From Paenibacillus eucommiae (GTDB taxonomy: Bacteria > Bacillota > Bacilli > Paenibacillales > NBRC-103111): a DNA stretch of 64,000 nucleotides. The stretch is taken from positions 124,001 to 188,000 of the forward strand of contig NZ_JAGGLB010000022.1 of the NCBI RefSeq assembly GCF_017874215.1, read 5' to 3'. The number at the start of each line of letters is the position of its first letter. The first letter of the stretch is position 1. The notes under the pieces are model-generated. The model did no database searches. It worked only from the letters and a program-made list of their open reading frames with translations, and was not told where the DNA came from. Positions 50,561 to 59,546 of the stretch are shown here, in pieces. A program made the position numbers and the translations under genes.

Positions 50561-51235
50561 ATGATGGTCATGTTCAATTGGGAAGAGTTTCTTTCACCGA
50601 TTTTATTATCTCTGAAAATATCACTGCTCTCTAGTGTCATTGTTTTCTCTCTTGGACTGATCGCTGCCTGGTATATGGCCAGGCGTCAGTTCATTGGAAA
50701 AACGATCGTTGAAACCTTATTTATGCTGCCGCTTGTCCTTCCACCGACGGTTGTGGGCTTTGCGCTGCTTGTTTCCTTGGGCCGCAGAAGCTGGGTCGGG
50801 CAGCTTGTTGAATCCTTGTTTAACCAACCCCTGGTCTTTACTTGGGAGGCTGCTGTTATTGCTTCTGTAGTCATCTCATTTCCACTTGTTTACCAGACTT
50901 TGAAAGTAGGATTTATGTCTATAGACCGGGATTTGGAAGAATCCGCAAGATCCATAGGAGCTAGCGAGCGGCAGGTGCTTTGGTTTATATCCCTGCCACT
51001 AGCTTGGCCAGCACTGCTTTCCTCCTACATCCTCGGTTTTGCTAGAGGGCTTGGGGAATTTGGTGCTACTTTAATGATCGCCGGCAATATCCCCGGAAAA
51101 ACACAAACCATTCCAACTGCCATCTACGTTGCTGTCGATACCGGCAAAATGGGCCTCGCTTTGTATTGGGTCCTATCGATAGTCATTACCTCATTTGTTA
51201 TGCTTATGATTGTAAATCGTAAAAAGCGCGAATAA
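50561..51235 (+). CDS. modB: Molybdate ABC transporter permease
   Basis: About 224 residues with five to six transmembrane helices and the inner-membrane EAA loop typical of importers (ESARSIGASERQVLWFISLPLAWPA). The FARGLGEFGATLMIAGNIPG segment is characteristic of ModB. The start is not clear: ATG 50561, 50564 or 50570, all with a weak GGA upstream. No ModC ATPase gene follows. The next sequence is a truncated Rpn-like gene that begins immediately at the modB stop, so the ATPase must come from elsewhere. Confidence 0.9.
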   Translation: MMVMFNWEEFLSPILLSLKISLLSSVIVFSLGLIAAWYMARRQFIGKTIVETLFMLPLVLPPTVVGFALLVSLGRRSWVGQLVESLFNQPLVFTWEAAVIASVVISFPLVYQTLKVGFMSIDRDLEESARSIGASERQVLWFISLPLAWPALLSSYILGFARGLGEFGATLMIAGNIPGKTQTIPTAIYVAVDTGKMGLALYWVLSIVITSFVMLMIVNRKKRE

Positions 51236-51842
51236 CGCGAATATTGCCATATTTACTTCTGGCACCATACGTGAGGAACCGGATACATTCTCTATGGCCA
51301 TTCCCGAGCATCCTATTCTTCACTTTCAATTTTTGAAGGTCGAACTGAAGAAGCAGGACTGGCGCAGATTTATCGATTCAGATAACCCGGTAGCTGCTGC
51401 ATTGCTGGCAAAAATGGGGTATACTAAAAAAGAGAAACGAGAGGTTCGCTTTGCATTTCTGCAGATGATGTTACGGCTGCGAGAGAAGCTTGATCCTGCG
51501 AGATTTATGCTCATTATGTCCGTCGCCGATTTGTATTTCATGCCCAATATAAAGCAAGATGAAGAGATCTTACAAGAATTAAGTAAACAATACCCTGAGG
51601 AAGGAGCAGCTATTATGGATCTTATGCCTGCATGGAAACGTTGGGGTTATGAGGAAGGCATTGAAGCGGGTAAGGAGAAAGGCAAGAAAGAAGGCAAACA
51701 GGAAGGCAAAGAAGTAGAGAGAAACAACATTATCCACAAGCTTCTTGACAAAGGATTTTCTCCCGAAGAAGTGGCTGAAACTCTTGAATTTCCAGTGGAC
51801 GAGGTACGAAATTGCTTAAACAGTAAAAGGACCCTCCGATAA
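51236..51842 (+). pseudogene. 5'-truncated Rpn/PD-(D/E)XK transposase-like gene
   Basis: The frame is open from the modB stop, with sequence similarity to the family starting at once (FTSGTIREEPDTFSMAIPEH) and no start codon at that point; the first ATG is at 51294. About 180-200 C-terminal residues remain, including NPVAAALLAKMGYTKKEKRE and a Lys/Glu/Gly-rich tail. The N-terminal nuclease half of about 120 residues is missing. It is probably a remnant left at a recombination joint. Confidence 0.75.
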
Positions 51843-51875
51843 ACGGACGATCCTTAACTCTTATCGATTATATAC

Positions 51876-52997
51876 TTATTTAACCCTGTACTTGTTCAAT
51901 ACCTCTTCATCTATTTCAACGCCGAGACCTGGACGATCCGTCGGGACAGTTACATATCCGTCCTTGAACTCGATGGCGCCCTTTACAAGATCTCGCGACA
52001 ACGGTGAAGTCGAAACCGTATACTCGATCATAAAGCCATTTGGAATTGAAGCCGCATAATGTGTACTGGCTGCAACCAAAATGCCAGTTTTGAACGCATG
52101 CGGCACAACCTTCTTATGACGGTCATAAGCCATATAAGCAATTTTCTTGCCTTCAGACAAGCCGCCTACGCGGGCCAGATCCGGCTGAATAATATCCAGA
52201 TGTCCTTCATCAAGCAGACGCTGAAAGGCCATTCTTCCACTTTCCTGCTCTCCACCTGCAATTGAAAGGCGTGTCCGGTCAGCAAGCTCACGATAGCCTG
52301 CAATATCGTTGGAATGCACAGGCTCTTCCAGCCAGAACAGGTTGTATTTCTCGTAAATTTCTGCCATCCTCAGAGCACCCTTTAAATCCCAAGCCAGCCC
52401 GGCATCAATCATAATATCGATGTCGTCGCCGACAGCCGAGCGGATTGCTTTGATTTGAGCTTCATCGAACTTGGCATCGCGTCCGATAGGTCCCCAACCG
52501 AACTTCATTGCTTTGTATCCCAGCTTCGCCTGTGCTTCAGCCATCCGTGCAGCTTCATCCACAGTTTCTGGCATCAAGGCGCTTGCATAAGCCTTAAGCT
52601 TACGGTTAAATACGCCTCCAAGCATTTCACTAACCGGGCGTTTCATTGCTTTGCCGAGGATATCCCAAAGCGCAATATCAACCCCGCTGATCGCATGCAG
52701 CGCCGGACCCGTACGACCAAAATAAATCGTGCCGCGGTACATTTTATCCCACAGCCGTTCGATTTCAATCGGGTTTTCGCCGATCAGCAAGCTGCGTAGG
52801 CCAGTAGCAATGGAATGAGAGGCCGGCGCGTCTACTACAGCCTTAGCTACTAGTGGAGAAGAATCCACTTCACCGATTCCAGTGATACCTTCATCTGTGT
52901 GTATTCTTATGATCAGTGTATCTTGTGTACCATCACATTTGGTTGCATCAAGGTCAGGGATTTGTAAATATATCGCTTCAACATCAGTTATCTTCAT
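51876..52997 (-). CDS. Enolase-superfamily sugar-acid dehydratase (mandelate racemase-like), 2
   Basis: A 373-residue protein with capping domain and barrel. A KAMKFGWG lysine block, metal ligands in IMIDAGLAWD (Asp), WLEEPVHSND (Glu) and IAGGEQESG (Glu), and His in VPHAFKTGI form the active site. It is a distinct subgroup from the protein at 45029-46243. ATG follows GGAGAG by 6 nt. Cupin, SDR and GntR/FCD genes follow upstream and divergent, forming a small catabolic island for a sugar acid or similar hydroxyacid. Confidence 0.9.
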   Translation of the reverse strand: MKITDVEAIYLQIPDLDATKCDGTQDTLIIRIHTDEGITGIGEVDSSPLVAKAVVDAPASHSIATGLRSLLIGENPIEIERLWDKMYRGTIYFGRTGPALHAISGVDIALWDILGKAMKRPVSEMLGGVFNRKLKAYASALMPETVDEAARMAEAQAKLGYKAMKFGWGPIGRDAKFDEAQIKAIRSAVGDDIDIMIDAGLAWDLKGALRMAEIYEKYNLFWLEEPVHSNDIAGYRELADRTRLSIAGGEQESGRMAFQRLLDEGHLDIIQPDLARVGGLSEGKKIAYMAYDRHKKVVPHAFKTGILVAASTHYAASIPNGFMIEYTVSTSPLSRDLVKGAIEFKDGYVTVPTDRPGLGVEIDEEVLNKYRVK

Positions 52998-53052
52998 ATA
53001 TTTCTCTCCATTCTATTAAATAAAAATATAAATCTATCAGGCCTAATACTGA

Positions 53053-53367
53053 TTAACTGTTTAATAAATCTTCACGTAAGGGTGTGAACGTCTCTAGCAC
53101 CAACGAATCCTCTAGAGCTACAACAAAATGAGGCTGATCACTCGGCACATGAATTTGTTCCCCCGCTACCAGTACATGTTCTACACCGGCGATTGTGATC
53201 TTTATTTTACCGCTTGCCACGAATCCCAACTGCTCATGTGGATGTGAATGCTCCGGTCCGGTCCCGCCTTTTTTGAAATCCACAAGCATGCTCATAATTT
53301 GTTCACCTGGAGGAAATACCTTCCTTCGAATCAGTTCATTGATTTGCTGCCAATCGCCTAGCTTCAT
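53053..53367 (-). CDS. Small cupin protein
   Basis: A single-domain cupin of 104 residues. Metal-binding histidines and the glutamate are in GPEHSHPHEQLGFVASG, and the second motif in HVPSDQPHFVVALED. KdgF-like or mutarotase-type small cupins of this kind act in uronate or keto-sugar pathways. ATG 53367 follows AAGGGG by 7 nt and is preferred to an in-frame upstream start. It is probably co-transcribed with the downstream dehydratase. Confidence 0.85.
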   Translation of the reverse strand: MKLGDWQQINELIRRKVFPPGEQIMSMLVDFKKGGTGPEHSHPHEQLGFVASGKIKITIAGVEHVLVAGEQIHVPSDQPHFVVALEDSLVLETFTPLREDLLNS

Positions 53368-53426
53368 CTTCAATCCCCTTTTCTGCAAATTGTTTCGTTG
53401 TTTTCACTATGATTATTTAGTTCTTC

Positions 53427-54203
53427 CTAGAAAGTAATCGACAAACCGCCATCCGCCGGGATCGTGGCTCCTTGTATGTAGGACGATTCTTCGGATGCCA
53501 AAAAAGCTATTATTGTAGCTATCTCTTGCGGAAGGCCCGCCCGTGCTAATGGAATTTTACGCTGACCGATATAATAATGCAGAAAATCCTCAGTCTCCAG
53601 CTCGTTAACTCCGCCAATTACGGACAATCCCGTATCAATGAAGCCAGGCGCTACTCCGTTCACACGGATCCCATAGGGAGCAAGCTCCAGTGCCGTACAG
53701 CGTGTTAATTGGTCCAGAGCCCCTTTGGCTGCGTTGTAGTGGCTCGATTTATTCAGTGCCCTGTATCCATTAATGGAGGAAATATTTACAATTGCACCTG
53801 GATGTCCATTAGCTACCATAACCTCTGCCGCATACTTCGTGCACAAATAAGCACCATCAGCAATTACATTAAATACGCGGCGCCACTGCTCAGATGTTTC
53901 TGTCAAGAAATCACTTTCATAGAACATAGCTGCGTTATTAACCAATATATCGATGCGTCCGTTATGTGCTGCAGCTTGCTGCATTAAACGCTTCACATCT
54001 TCTTCCTTGGAAACATCGGCTTGTACAAATAGATGCTCTCCGCCTTTTTCCCGAAGCGCCTGCTGGGCTGCTTCTCCATTTGCACTATTTCGGCCGGCCA
54101 GAACGACATGCGCTCCGCTACTCGCAAACAGCTGAGCAGCAGCAAACCCGATCCCGGTGGCTCCACCAGTAATAACAACCGTCTTCCCTGCAAATCGTTC
54201 CAT
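53427..54203 (-). CDS. Short-chain dehydrogenase/reductase
   Basis: A 258-residue classical SDR with TGGATGIGFAAA, LAGRNS after beta 2, NNAAMFY, NISSINGYR, YNAAKGA and closing GATIPADGGLSITF. ATG 54203 is 7 nt after GAGGAGGG, one codon after a TTG. It starts the leftward unit with the cupin and the dehydratase. The gap to the divergent GntR gene carries a GATTGTCAACAATTTA site. Confidence 0.9.
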   Translation of the reverse strand: MERFAGKTVVITGGATGIGFAAAQLFASSGAHVVLAGRNSANGEAAQQALREKGGEHLFVQADVSKEEDVKRLMQQAAAHNGRIDILVNNAAMFYESDFLTETSEQWRRVFNVIADGAYLCTKYAAEVMVANGHPGAIVNISSINGYRALNKSSHYNAAKGALDQLTRCTALELAPYGIRVNGVAPGFIDTGLSVIGGVNELETEDFLHYYIGQRKIPLARAGLPQEIATIIAFLASEESSYIQGATIPADGGLSITF

Positions 54204-54248
54204 CAATGATCCCTCCTCATTATATCCTATACCCGTAATTGATGATTG

Positions 54249-54305
54249 TCAACAATTTATTGTTCTCTGGTTCTTGTTGATATTTCCTTCCTGCTCCTCT
54301 ATAAT
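54249..54305. promoter_or_regulatory. Divergent promoter region with ATTGTCAACAAT site
   Basis: GATTGTCAACAATTT (about 54244-54258) is close to a perfect palindrome of GntR/FCD type. Leftward TTGACA with TAGGAT serves the SDR unit. Rightward TTGATA (54277-54282), 17 bp, TATAAT (54300-54305) serves the regulator. The layout fits a local repressor acting on both. Confidence 0.6.
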
Positions 54306-54343
54306 TATGGGTAATACAAATCGAAATTAGCAAGGGAGAATTT

Positions 54344-55012
54344 ATGGCCTCATTTCAATTTAAAAGCCAGGAAAATTTATCTTTGCGCCAACGAGTGGCT
54401 ACGGATATACGGAATGCTATCATTCATGGCGATTTGAAACCTGGAGACAAGCTTAAAGAACTGGAAATTTCCGAGCAAATGGGCATCAGCCGCGGACCGA
54501 TTCGTGAAGCCCTGCGGGACTTGGAGGCTATGGGTCTGGTCGTTTCATTACCTTACCGGGAAACAGCCGTAGCTGATGTCCACAAAGAGGAAATTATAGA
54601 TCTGTTGATTCCTGTCCGTCTGCAGCTAGAGCTGTACGCCATTAAATACAATCTTGACATTTTTGACGAGGCGCTTTTCAACACATTGGATGCTATTGTT
54701 GGCAATATGAGCAGCCTTGCGGGCGAGAACGATCTTTTCGGACTCATCGAAGAGGACATCCGCTTTCACGAGCAAATTATATCTTTTAATGAGTCGGCCT
54801 ACACCAAACAAATATGGGCAAGCATCGTGAATCGGCTGCGTCTTCATTTTATCAAAAATACGCGTCAATTCACCGATCTAAATCGGGTTTCCAATGACCA
54901 TGCGCTCCTGCTTGAAGCACTCAAAACCAAAGATTTCCCACAAATTGCTCTGCAATGGACTGAACATATCCATAACGAGGACTGCTTGCTCTGTTTTTCC
55001 GCTGAATCTTAA
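54344..55012 (+). CDS. GntR-family regulator, FCD subfamily (2)
   Basis: A 222-residue regulator with a winged helix-turn-helix (ISEQMGISRGPIREALRDLE) and a helical FCD domain holding possible metal ligands (EDIRFHEQI and the HNEDC tail). It is about as long as regulator 1 but differs widely in sequence. ATG 54344 has GGGAGAA upstream. It is divergent from a sugar-acid catabolic unit and followed by the second DUF6786-like gene, so it probably controls both. Confidence 0.9.
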   Translation: MASFQFKSQENLSLRQRVATDIRNAIIHGDLKPGDKLKELEISEQMGISRGPIREALRDLEAMGLVVSLPYRETAVADVHKEEIIDLLIPVRLQLELYAIKYNLDIFDEALFNTLDAIVGNMSSLAGENDLFGLIEEDIRFHEQIISFNESAYTKQIWASIVNRLRLHFIKNTRQFTDLNRVSNDHALLLEALKTKDFPQIALQWTEHIHNEDCLLCFSAES

Positions 55013-55120
55013 ACGTAAATAGACCGCCCCTAGCGAGGGATCACGGTCTATTTTTTTGAAATGCTTATAGCAGCATATTTTTTCAGAAATAAACAAAGCA
55101 AAAAGACAAAGGGGATTACG

Positions 55121-56140
55121 ATGTATAACTCACTGACAAATCAGCTCCAAAAAGAGCAGCAGCATTATCAAACACTAGGCAGTTCAGAGCAGGGACAAAT
55201 GGTCGTTATGGAACGTGGGTCAAGAGTCATACAATTAAAGCCATCACAGAGAGACGAATCCGCCTTCTGGACTCAGCTTTCTTCTTTAGAAAAAGGGGAG
55301 TGGAATGTTGGCGGCGACCGCACCTGGATCAGTCCTGAATGCAATTATTTCGTGGACTCAACAGGTGAATATAACATACCGGAACAGCTAGACCCGGGAT
55401 CTTATCGAATTACATCTTCCGCAAACGACCCCACTATTGTAACCGAGCAAACCTTAAAGCTGAAGCATTATGTTTCTCAGGATGAAATAGAGCTGAAGCT
55501 TGAAAAAACATACACTCGTATTCCGACTCCTTTTCAGATGAATCTCTCGGAAGATTATAAATCTTTGTTAGAGGTAAGCTACATAGGGTATGAATGTCAA
55601 ACAAAGTTAACCGCTGCCGCTGCAAAAGAAAAAGCTTATTGCAATATTTGGAGTATCATGCAGGTTCCCATGGGGGGCACAGCTCTGATTCCGAAATGGG
55701 GCAAAACCCAACCCCTAGTCATGTTCAGCGATGAGGCAGCTGTTGAAATGGGATCTCACCCTCAGTATGTAAGCCTCCCCTATCAAGGAAACAGCAAATT
55801 CAAACTATCCTTCGACGCTTTACAAAGTACAGGCAGATTCGGCTACATCCGTCAGCTTAATGAAACGGAAAGCAGCCTTATTGTACGTCAGTTCCAAGTC
55901 AATCCTTCCGGATATTATCCTGACTATCCTGCAACTGATCCTGACTACCTCGGCTCGTGCATGCAATTTTTCTTCGACGGGAATCAAATGGGAGGCTTTG
56001 GTGAGCTTGAATATCATGCTCCGGCTATTGGAAATGAAGGTAATCTATGTTCTGAGGATGTCTCGCAGCTTTATTATTTTATAGGAAAGACCACTCAAGT
56101 CGCTGAAATAGTTGAACACATGCTCGGAATCAAGCTGTAA
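55121..56140 (+). CDS. DUF6786-like / mutarotase-like protein, paralogue 2
   Basis: About 339 residues homologous to the protein at 30060-31118. Shared blocks are WNVGGDRTWISPE, SYIGYE, VRQFQVNPSGYYPD and GGFGELEYHAPAI. The two differ strongly elsewhere, so they are old paralogues each attached to its own catabolic cluster. ATG 55121 with AAGGGG 6 nt upstream is preferred to an in-frame start at 55061. Sugar binding or epimerisation is suggested by fold resemblance only. Confidence 0.72.
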   Translation: MYNSLTNQLQKEQQHYQTLGSSEQGQMVVMERGSRVIQLKPSQRDESAFWTQLSSLEKGEWNVGGDRTWISPECNYFVDSTGEYNIPEQLDPGSYRITSSANDPTIVTEQTLKLKHYVSQDEIELKLEKTYTRIPTPFQMNLSEDYKSLLEVSYIGYECQTKLTAAAAKEKAYCNIWSIMQVPMGGTALIPKWGKTQPLVMFSDEAAVEMGSHPQYVSLPYQGNSKFKLSFDALQSTGRFGYIRQLNETESSLIVRQFQVNPSGYYPDYPATDPDYLGSCMQFFFDGNQMGGFGELEYHAPAIGNEGNLCSEDVSQLYYFIGKTTQVAEIVEHMLGIKL

Positions 56141-56664
56141 GCCAGCATGCTGGCCCTTTGCTGATGTTCAGAAAAGAGAATGAAGCGGCGCGGCATTATT
56201 ACGGACGACCGGACGACCCTCAAGCCCCAGCAACTCGGCTTCCCCGTAACGATGTTTGTATTATTAAAGAGCGGTCGGGGTGCGAGCAGGGAGCCCAAAT
56301 GGGCAATGTTGTCAGGTTAAGCAACTTCTCAGGCGATAAGCCGAGCAACCCGAGCAATGGCACGTGGAGAGCGGACGGATTTCTAACGGACAAGGTTGCA
56401 CCTTAGACGCATTTTTTTCATCCGTCGCCCATCTAATGGACATGAGCGACTCTTAGCCCGCTCAACAAGGGAAAAATACGCTCCGTTAGGGCTGTAAAGG
56501 CGCTCATGTCCGTTAGAATTCCAGCTGGGCTTTTGGGGGGCGCTAAGGAGCGCTGGTGTCCGTTACAGTTACTGGCTTCCCATTCACGTCCGCTGCCCCT
56601 CGTTATCCTGACAACATTGGCCCAAATGGATACCCTCCTCGCGCTTCCCTTTTGTAAACTATAA
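56141..56664. repeat. Repeat-rich intergenic region
   Basis: It begins with the palindrome GCCAGCATGCTGGC at 56141-56154. GGGCAATGTTGTCAGG (about 56304-56319) recurs inverted as CCTGACAACATTGGCC (56606-56621). A 16-bp inverted pair, CTAATGGACATGAGCG (56433-56448) and CGCTCATGTCCGTTAG (56501-56516), differs at one base. A third copy (CGCTGGTGTCCGTTAC) lies at 56551. The AATGTTGTCAGGTTAAGC text also occurs in repeat copy C at 37331. No credible gene is present. Confidence 0.65.
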
Positions 56665-57630
56665 CTATTCCAACTTTTCTTGCGATTTCCCTGTGCGCTC
56701 CTTGAGCTGCAGCAGTTGTATCCACCTTTGATCTCTTTCTTCGGATAAACGATTTCTCTGCTCCTCATCGCCATAATCATAAAAACCGCTTCCACTCTTC
56801 ACACCTAACTGCCCGTTCCGAACCTTTTCTTGAATAGCATCCGGTGCTGTGATCCGGGTATCCAGTTCTGGAAACAGATGTCCAGTTACTTTCTCCCACA
56901 CGTCTAGCCCGCCATAATCCGCTATTTCAAAAGGGCCGCTCATGACCCAGCGTATCCCCAGTCCCTCGGTCATCACCGTATCGATTTGCCTGGCATCTGC
57001 AATGCCATTTTCCAGCAAATAGCTCGCTTCCCGCATCACCGCGGCCTGCAGCCGATTAGCAATAAAGCCAGGGATATCGCGGTTTAAAATTACTGGAGCT
57101 TTCCCACATTGAACCAGCAAGCCTGCGATTTGTTCCAGAATCTCTTTATCGGTATTCGAAAGTCCAACGATTTCCACCAGTGGAACCAACGAAGCCGGAT
57201 TGAAAAAATGCATAATGATCATCCGATCAGCAAAAGGCACCCCCGACGCAAGCTCTTCAAGTGCATAAGTGGAAGTGTTGGAAGCCATAACCGCTTCTGC
57301 TTTCATCAGCGGAGCGATTTGCCGATAAAGCTCCCGCTTGATTTCTATCTTCTCCGGCGCCGCCTCGATAATCAGATCGGCTTCCGAAATGGCCTCCGAT
57401 AGGTTCGATGTGTAAAGCAGCTTGCTTTCAATTTGCTCAGAGGTGGCAGCCGGACTTTCCTGCATGTTAAGTGACAATTTAATATTTCTCTGAACTTTGC
57501 CAACAGCATTTTCAAGCGCCTGCGTGGATGGGTCGTAAACAGCCGTATAAATACCATTTTGGGCAAATAATTGGGCTATACCATGGCCCATCGTGCCAGC
57601 ACCGAGTACAGCAATTTTTTGAAACATCAT
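56665..57630 (-). CDS. 3-hydroxyacyl-CoA dehydrogenase (3-hydroxybutyryl-CoA type)
   Basis: About 321 residues: Rossmann domain (VLGAGTMGHGIAQLF), the active-site His in MIIMHFFNPA, Glu in ADLIIEAAPE and Asn in SNTSTYALEE, and a C-terminal helical dimer domain. It interconverts 3-hydroxybutyryl-CoA and acetoacetyl-CoA. ATG 57630 follows AGGAGA by 5 nt; ATG 57627 by 8 nt. It is in the same direction as the hydroxybutyrate dehydrogenase upstream, and removal of the 870-bp insertion-like block between them would leave a gap of about 30 bp. Confidence 0.9.
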   Translation of the reverse strand: MMFQKIAVLGAGTMGHGIAQLFAQNGIYTAVYDPSTQALENAVGKVQRNIKLSLNMQESPAATSEQIESKLLYTSNLSEAISEADLIIEAAPEKIEIKRELYRQIAPLMKAEAVMASNTSTYALEELASGVPFADRMIIMHFFNPASLVPLVEIVGLSNTDKEILEQIAGLLVQCGKAPVILNRDIPGFIANRLQAAVMREASYLLENGIADARQIDTVMTEGLGIRWVMSGPFEIADYGGLDVWEKVTGHLFPELDTRITAPDAIQEKVRNGQLGVKSGSGFYDYGDEEQRNRLSEERDQRWIQLLQLKERTGKSQEKLE

Positions 57631-57647
57631 AACTATCTCCTGCTTTC

Positions 57648-58536
57648 TATTTAAGTTTTTTGGCTCAACACCACAATCAGTGCTTGACAAATGAATGGAT
57701 AGCTAAAACTGGAAAAACATCTGCCAATCCTGTACGGTTGAAAGTCCTACCCAACAACAAAAGAGGAATAGACCGATGCAGAATCCGTATATCACAACGA
57801 CGGAAGATATCTTCCATTCTTCCAGATACGGAAAGGACCTGTCTCTAACGGTCACCGCTGACCTTTAGAGGCTGATTTTTACATATTCACGATTCTAATG
57901 GACATCCGCGACCATAAGAAGGCGGTTTTCCCCACAATCGCCCCCTTTTCAGCCTGTAATGGGCATCCGTGACCGTTACAAACTCATTTCGCTGCATTTC
58001 CGCTTCTAACGGACTGCGGTGACTAAGCTTGCCCCACAACGCTTCCAGAAAAATGGGATTTCATATTAGCTCCATATGAGCGTTGTTCAAGAGCGGAAAA
58101 TATACTATTTTACCAATATATGATGAAATTTGATCTCTCCTCGTAGAGCCCCAGCTCTATTTTCTGTAAAAGAGCCGCTTTCATGTCGGGGGTCCGCGGC
58201 AAGCCATAGCTGTTTTTAGTAATTTTGTTCGTTCCCAGTGCTTTTAAAAGGGGAAAATTATTATTATTGGGCTCATTTGGATATTTATTATTTATATAAA
58301 ATCAACTTAATTTCCAATATTTGATGTTTCCATAAAATTGGAAGCATAGTGGGGCAAGTTTAGACTGCGGTGACCATTAGCCCACGTGTTACCCTCGTCG
58401 GAAAATAGCCAATAGCTATAACAAGTACCGGGCCGCTATAAAGCTGGCATTTTCGTGAAATTTTAACCGCCATCCAATGTTAGCTTGACTGTCAAGCACT
58501 GATTATTAGGTTGAGCCAGTTTTTTATTTAAGTTTT
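57648..58536. mobile_element. Non-coding insertion-like block with terminal inverted and direct repeats
   Basis: TGGCTCAACACCACAATCAG plus TGCTTGACA (57661-57689) is repeated inverted at 58490-58518 with 25 of 29 bases matching. Outside these, TATTTAAGTTTT occurs directly at 57648-57659 and 58525-58536, as expected of a 12-bp target duplication. The interior of about 800 bp has no gene. It does hold a 14-bp palindrome (GGAAGATATCTTCC at 57802) and several TAAYGGACATCCGYGACC-like words. This resembles a miniature or decayed transposon. Confidence 0.55.
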
Positions 58537-59313
58537 CTACTGAGCCGTATATCCACCATCTATTAGAACAGCCTGACCTGTTACACCGCCTGCTTTATCA
58601 CTGGCCAAAAATACCGCATAGTCAGCAACCTCGTCCACAGACAGCAGCCTTCGCTGCGGAACGAGCGGGTAAATGACCTCCTCCAGAACACTCTCAAGAT
58701 CTATTTGCCGATTATTGGCCAGATCCTGCAGTTGATTGCGCACAAGTGGAGTATCCACGTAGCCTGGACAGAGAGCATTCACAGTCACTCCGTGGGGGGC
58801 ACTTTCCAATGCCGCTACCTTCGTCAAGCCTATCAAGCCATGTTTTGCACTGTTGTAAGCCGCTTTGCCGGCAAAGCCGATGACACCATTGATGGATGCA
58901 ATATTGATAATTCGTCCGTATGCCTGCTTTTTCATAATCGGAAATACATGCTTAATAGCGATAAAAGGAGCCGTAAGCATCACTTTCAGCATCTGTTCAA
59001 ATTTCTCTGTAGGAAACTCCTCTATGGATGCCACATGCTGCATGCCGGCGTTGTTCACCAACACATCAACTCTGCCAAACTGTTTTACTGCAAAGTCAAT
59101 CGCTTCCACGATCTCTGCCTCAATGGTTACGTCACAGCGTACGCCAGCACTCTCAAATCCTCTTGCCATGAGCTTCGCTGCGGCGGCATCAACCTTAGCT
59201 TGATCCATGTCGCTTATAATAACTTTCGCCCCATTTTCGGCACATACCTCCCCTATCCGAAATCCAATTCCACTTGCCGCTCCAGTAATAAACACCACTT
59301 TGTCTTTTAGCAT
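58537..59313 (-). CDS. D-3-hydroxybutyrate dehydrogenase (SDR)
   Basis: A 258-residue SDR with strong similarity to 3-hydroxybutyrate dehydrogenases. TGAASGIGFRIG, ISDMDQ (Asp, so NAD), NNAGMQHVASIEEFP, NIASINGVIG, YNSAKHGLIG and the LCPGYVDTPLVRNQ loop all match the family. It oxidises 3-hydroxybutyrate to acetoacetate in polyhydroxybutyrate or ketone use. ATG follows AAGGAG by 9 nt. A sigma-54 promoter and a candidate enhancer palindrome lie upstream, and the sigma-54 activator gene is 2.7 kb away. Confidence 0.9.
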   Translation of the reverse strand: MLKDKVVFITGAASGIGFRIGEVCAENGAKVIISDMDQAKVDAAAAKLMARGFESAGVRCDVTIEAEIVEAIDFAVKQFGRVDVLVNNAGMQHVASIEEFPTEKFEQMLKVMLTAPFIAIKHVFPIMKKQAYGRIINIASINGVIGFAGKAAYNSAKHGLIGLTKVAALESAPHGVTVNALCPGYVDTPLVRNQLQDLANNRQIDLESVLEEVIYPLVPQRRLLSVDEVADYAVFLASDKAGGVTGQAVLIDGGYTAQ

Positions 59314-59416
59314 GTCTGTTTGTCTCCTTATTTTATGGCATGTTGTTCTATCTCAATGATACTTCAATGATGGAATCCTTGATCCCGCCATTTTTTTGAC
59401 CCTACTTTACTTATTA

Positions 59417-59431
59417 GCAAGAATCATGCCA
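59417..59431 (-). promoter_or_regulatory. Sigma-54 (-24/-12) promoter of the hydroxybutyrate dehydrogenase gene
   Basis: The minus strand reads TTGGCATGATTCTTGCTAAT. It matches TGGCACG-N4-TTGCW with one change and exact GG-GC spacing. It lies about 104 bp upstream of the start codon. Confidence 0.65.
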
Positions 59432-59546
59432 AAACAATTAAAATATTCAAAATCATTATAATTCCAGAAAATTTGTCTTCCTAACTCAGCGAGAGAGTGG
59501 CCTATAATAAAAAAATCAATTCTAAGGACAGTTACTTTCTATAAAA

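Noticed and set aside
52074..52088. Minus-strand TGGCATTTTGGTTGC resembling a sigma-54 promoter
   Set aside because: It lies inside the coding sequence of the enolase-superfamily gene, not upstream of any gene, so it is taken as a chance match.
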